Assembly (NCBI GenBank): GCA_031289815.1
Contig: JAITOS010000007.1
Coordinates: 1 to 7,233 of the forward strand
Direction of reading: 5' to 3'
DNA length: 7,233 nt
From: Peptococcaceae bacterium
GTDB taxonomy: Bacteria; Bacillota; Desulfitobacteriia; Desulfitobacteriales; Desulfitobacteriaceae
The position numbers were made by a program, and so were the translations under genes. Below, in pieces: positions 6,439 through 7,233 of this stretch. Numbering within the stretch: position 1 is the stretch's first letter; the number at the start of each line of letters is the position of its first letter. Below the pieces are notes generated by a model. The model made no database searches. It was not told the DNA's origin and saw only the letters and a list, made by a program, of their open reading frames with translations.

Positions 6439-7049
6439 GGCCCGACCGTGATCATATCCGCCATCTTTTCATAGGTTTTAGGCCCAATGCCCGAAACCTT
6501 TTGCAGATCTTCCGGACTGACAAACAGCCCGTTTTTTTCCCGGTACTGGATGATTCGCTGGGCTAACGCCGGTCCTACTCCCGGAAGCTGACCCAGTTCT
6601 CCCTGGTTGGCCGTATTGATATTGATTTTCAAGGCTTGACTGCCGCCTGACGCCGCCCCCAGCGCTCCGGACGGAACCGCAGGCGTGATTCCGTTCGCCA
6701 GATCTTCTTCGCTGACAGGCTTCACCTGGTAGGGGACGACAATCTTTCGTCCATCCTTCAGCTTTTCCGCCAAATTCATCGTTTCCAGATTCGCCTCCGG
6801 CAAAGGACCCGCGCTCTTCACCGCGTCGTCCATCCGGGCGTCCAGCGGCAGATGAATCAAGCCCGGTTTCTCCACCGCACCGGAAACATAGACCACGATT
6901 TCACGCGCCGCCGTCGCGGTCGTTTCCGCCGCTCCCGAATGGATGTACGTCTTATCTCCATGCGGCAGAAAGAATTTCCAGGCCGCCGCCAAAATCAGCG
7001 CGGCCAAGATTCCCCACCATACCCAGCGAATTTTTCTCTCCACAGGCAC
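6435..7049 (-). CDS. comEA: ComEA competence DNA receptor
   Basis: Membrane-anchored double-stranded DNA receptor that hands incoming DNA to ComEC. The 204-residue protein has a short basic N-terminus, one membrane anchor (about 9-27), an SLBB-type domain (about 50-106, IVVYVSGAVEKPGLIHLP), a small-residue linker rich in Gly, Ser and Ala (about 122-138) and a C-terminal double helix-hairpin-helix DNA-binding domain (KININTANQGELGQLPGVG at 141-159; VSGIGPKT at 185-192). This is the normal Gram-positive architecture. GTG 7049 is chosen because AAAGGGAG lies just upstream and an in-frame TAA at 7059-7061 excludes longer starts; GTG 7043 is an alternative with slightly better spacing. It overlaps comEC by 4 bp. 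A stronger AAGGAGGGG further upstream (7083-7091) serves another frame. Confidence 0.96.
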   Translation of the reverse strand: MPVERKIRWVWWGILAALILAAAWKFFLPHGDKTYIHSGAAETTATAAREIVVYVSGAVEKPGLIHLPLDARMDDAVKSAGPLPEANLETMNLAEKLKDGRKIVVPYQVKPVSEEDLANGITPAVPSGALGAASGGSQALKININTANQGELGQLPGVGPALAQRIIQYREKNGLFVSPEDLQKVSGIGPKTYEKMADMITVGP

Positions 7050-7071
7050 TCTCTCCCTTTAAAGCCATCAT
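6952..7071 (-). CDS. Possible 39-codon leader ORF overlapping the comEA start
   Basis: A tandem ATGATG at 7071-7066 lies 11 nt downstream of AAGGAGGGG (7083-7091), the strongest Shine-Dalgarno near comEA. It opens a frame of 39 codons (begins MMALKGESACGEKN) that ends in TAA at 6952-6954, inside comEA in a different frame. The peptide resembles nothing I know and has no membrane segment or motif. It may be a leader whose translation affects the weaker GTG start of comEA, or simply chance. Low confidence. Confidence 0.2.
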   Translation of the reverse strand: MMALKGESACGEKNSLGMVGNLGRADFGGGLEILSAAWR

Positions 7072-7110
7072 TCGCTTCTTTTCCCCTCCTTCCCTGCCGC
7101 GAAATTTGTC

Positions 7111-7123
7111 TTATACGGTATAA
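7111..7123. promoter_or_regulatory. Small palindrome upstream of comEA
   Basis: TTATAC-G-GTATAA is a perfect 6-bp inverted repeat around one base, 62 bp upstream of the comEA GTG. On the minus strand its two arms contain -10-like TATACC and TATAAG, but I find no good -35 at the proper distance. It could be an operator or part of the comEA promoter. Confidence 0.3.
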
Positions 7124-7233
7124 AAAAGCGACATTATCAGGCTTTTGATCAAAGTCGCCGATGGTTCCGGAATGGGTGTCTCACGCCTTACATCAGGGTC
7201 AGAGCAACGCGCTTCGCTGAAAAATAAAACCCT
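7124..7233. other. Unassigned right-edge segment
   Basis: No recognisable gene or RNA. On the minus strand one frame stays open for about 40 codons from the edge to a TAA within 7111-7123 (reads FSEARCSDPDVRRETP); on the plus strand another is open to a TAA near the edge. Neither resembles a known protein. GCGAC (7151-7155 plus context) and GTCGC followed by six T on the minus strand could make a weak terminator for an upstream gene beyond the edge, but the loop is over 20 nt long. Treated as intergenic. Confidence 0.3.

Noticed and set aside
1..7233. CRISPR arrays, tRNA or rRNA genes, insertion sequences, phage or toxin-antitoxin genes
   Set aside because: None seen: no spaced repeats, no cloverleaf, no transposase or integrase motifs. 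Gene content is a standard competence/replication segment plus a sensor kinase.

Overview
All four protein genes in this window lie on the minus strand and are transcribed from right to left. The order is comEA, comEC, holA, then a large hybrid sensor histidine kinase that runs off the left edge. The adjacency comEA-comEC-holA is typical of Bacillota (Firmicutes). Purine-rich Shine-Dalgarno sequences (AAGGAG, GGGAGG), sigma-A-like hexamers and U-tract terminators point the same way. I read it as a Bacillota chromosome, probably Clostridia or Negativicutes; nothing in the window fixes the genus.

Right part (about 3931-7233): comEA (membrane-anchored DNA receptor with SLBB and helix-hairpin-helix domains) overlaps comEC (channel protein with a C-terminal metallo-beta-lactamase domain) by the four bases ATGA. 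Together they form the DNA-binding and DNA-translocation steps of natural transformation. The 184 bases upstream of comEA hold a small palindrome, a strong but oddly placed Shine-Dalgarno with a 39-codon ORF, and an edge segment I cannot identify.

Middle (about 2781-3930): a clear intrinsic terminator separates comEC from holA (DNA polymerase III delta, the clamp-loader subunit). holA therefore seems at least partly uncoupled from the competence genes. Its start is puzzling: the strong Shine-Dalgarno has no ATG, GTG or TTG in frame at the usual distance, but it does have an ATA.

Intergenic region 2451-2780 is the most interesting part. On the minus strand it holds, in order: an AT-rich palindrome; a promoter with the hallmark MerR-family architecture (TTGACT, 19-bp spacer, TATAGT, with a 21-bp palindrome over the spacer and the end of the -35); a predicted transcript of about 125 nt that begins exactly at a hairpin and ends in a long two-tier intrinsic terminator; then a second promoter (extended -10 TGATATAAT, no -35) with a 10-bp tandem direct repeat where an activator would sit. 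The first unit looks like a MerR-controlled small RNA or an attenuated leader. No MerR gene is in the window.

Left part (1-2450): a hybrid histidine kinase with two membrane helices flanking a large extracellular Cache-type sensor, then HAMP, coiled coil, HisKA, HATPase and a receiver domain cut by the window edge.
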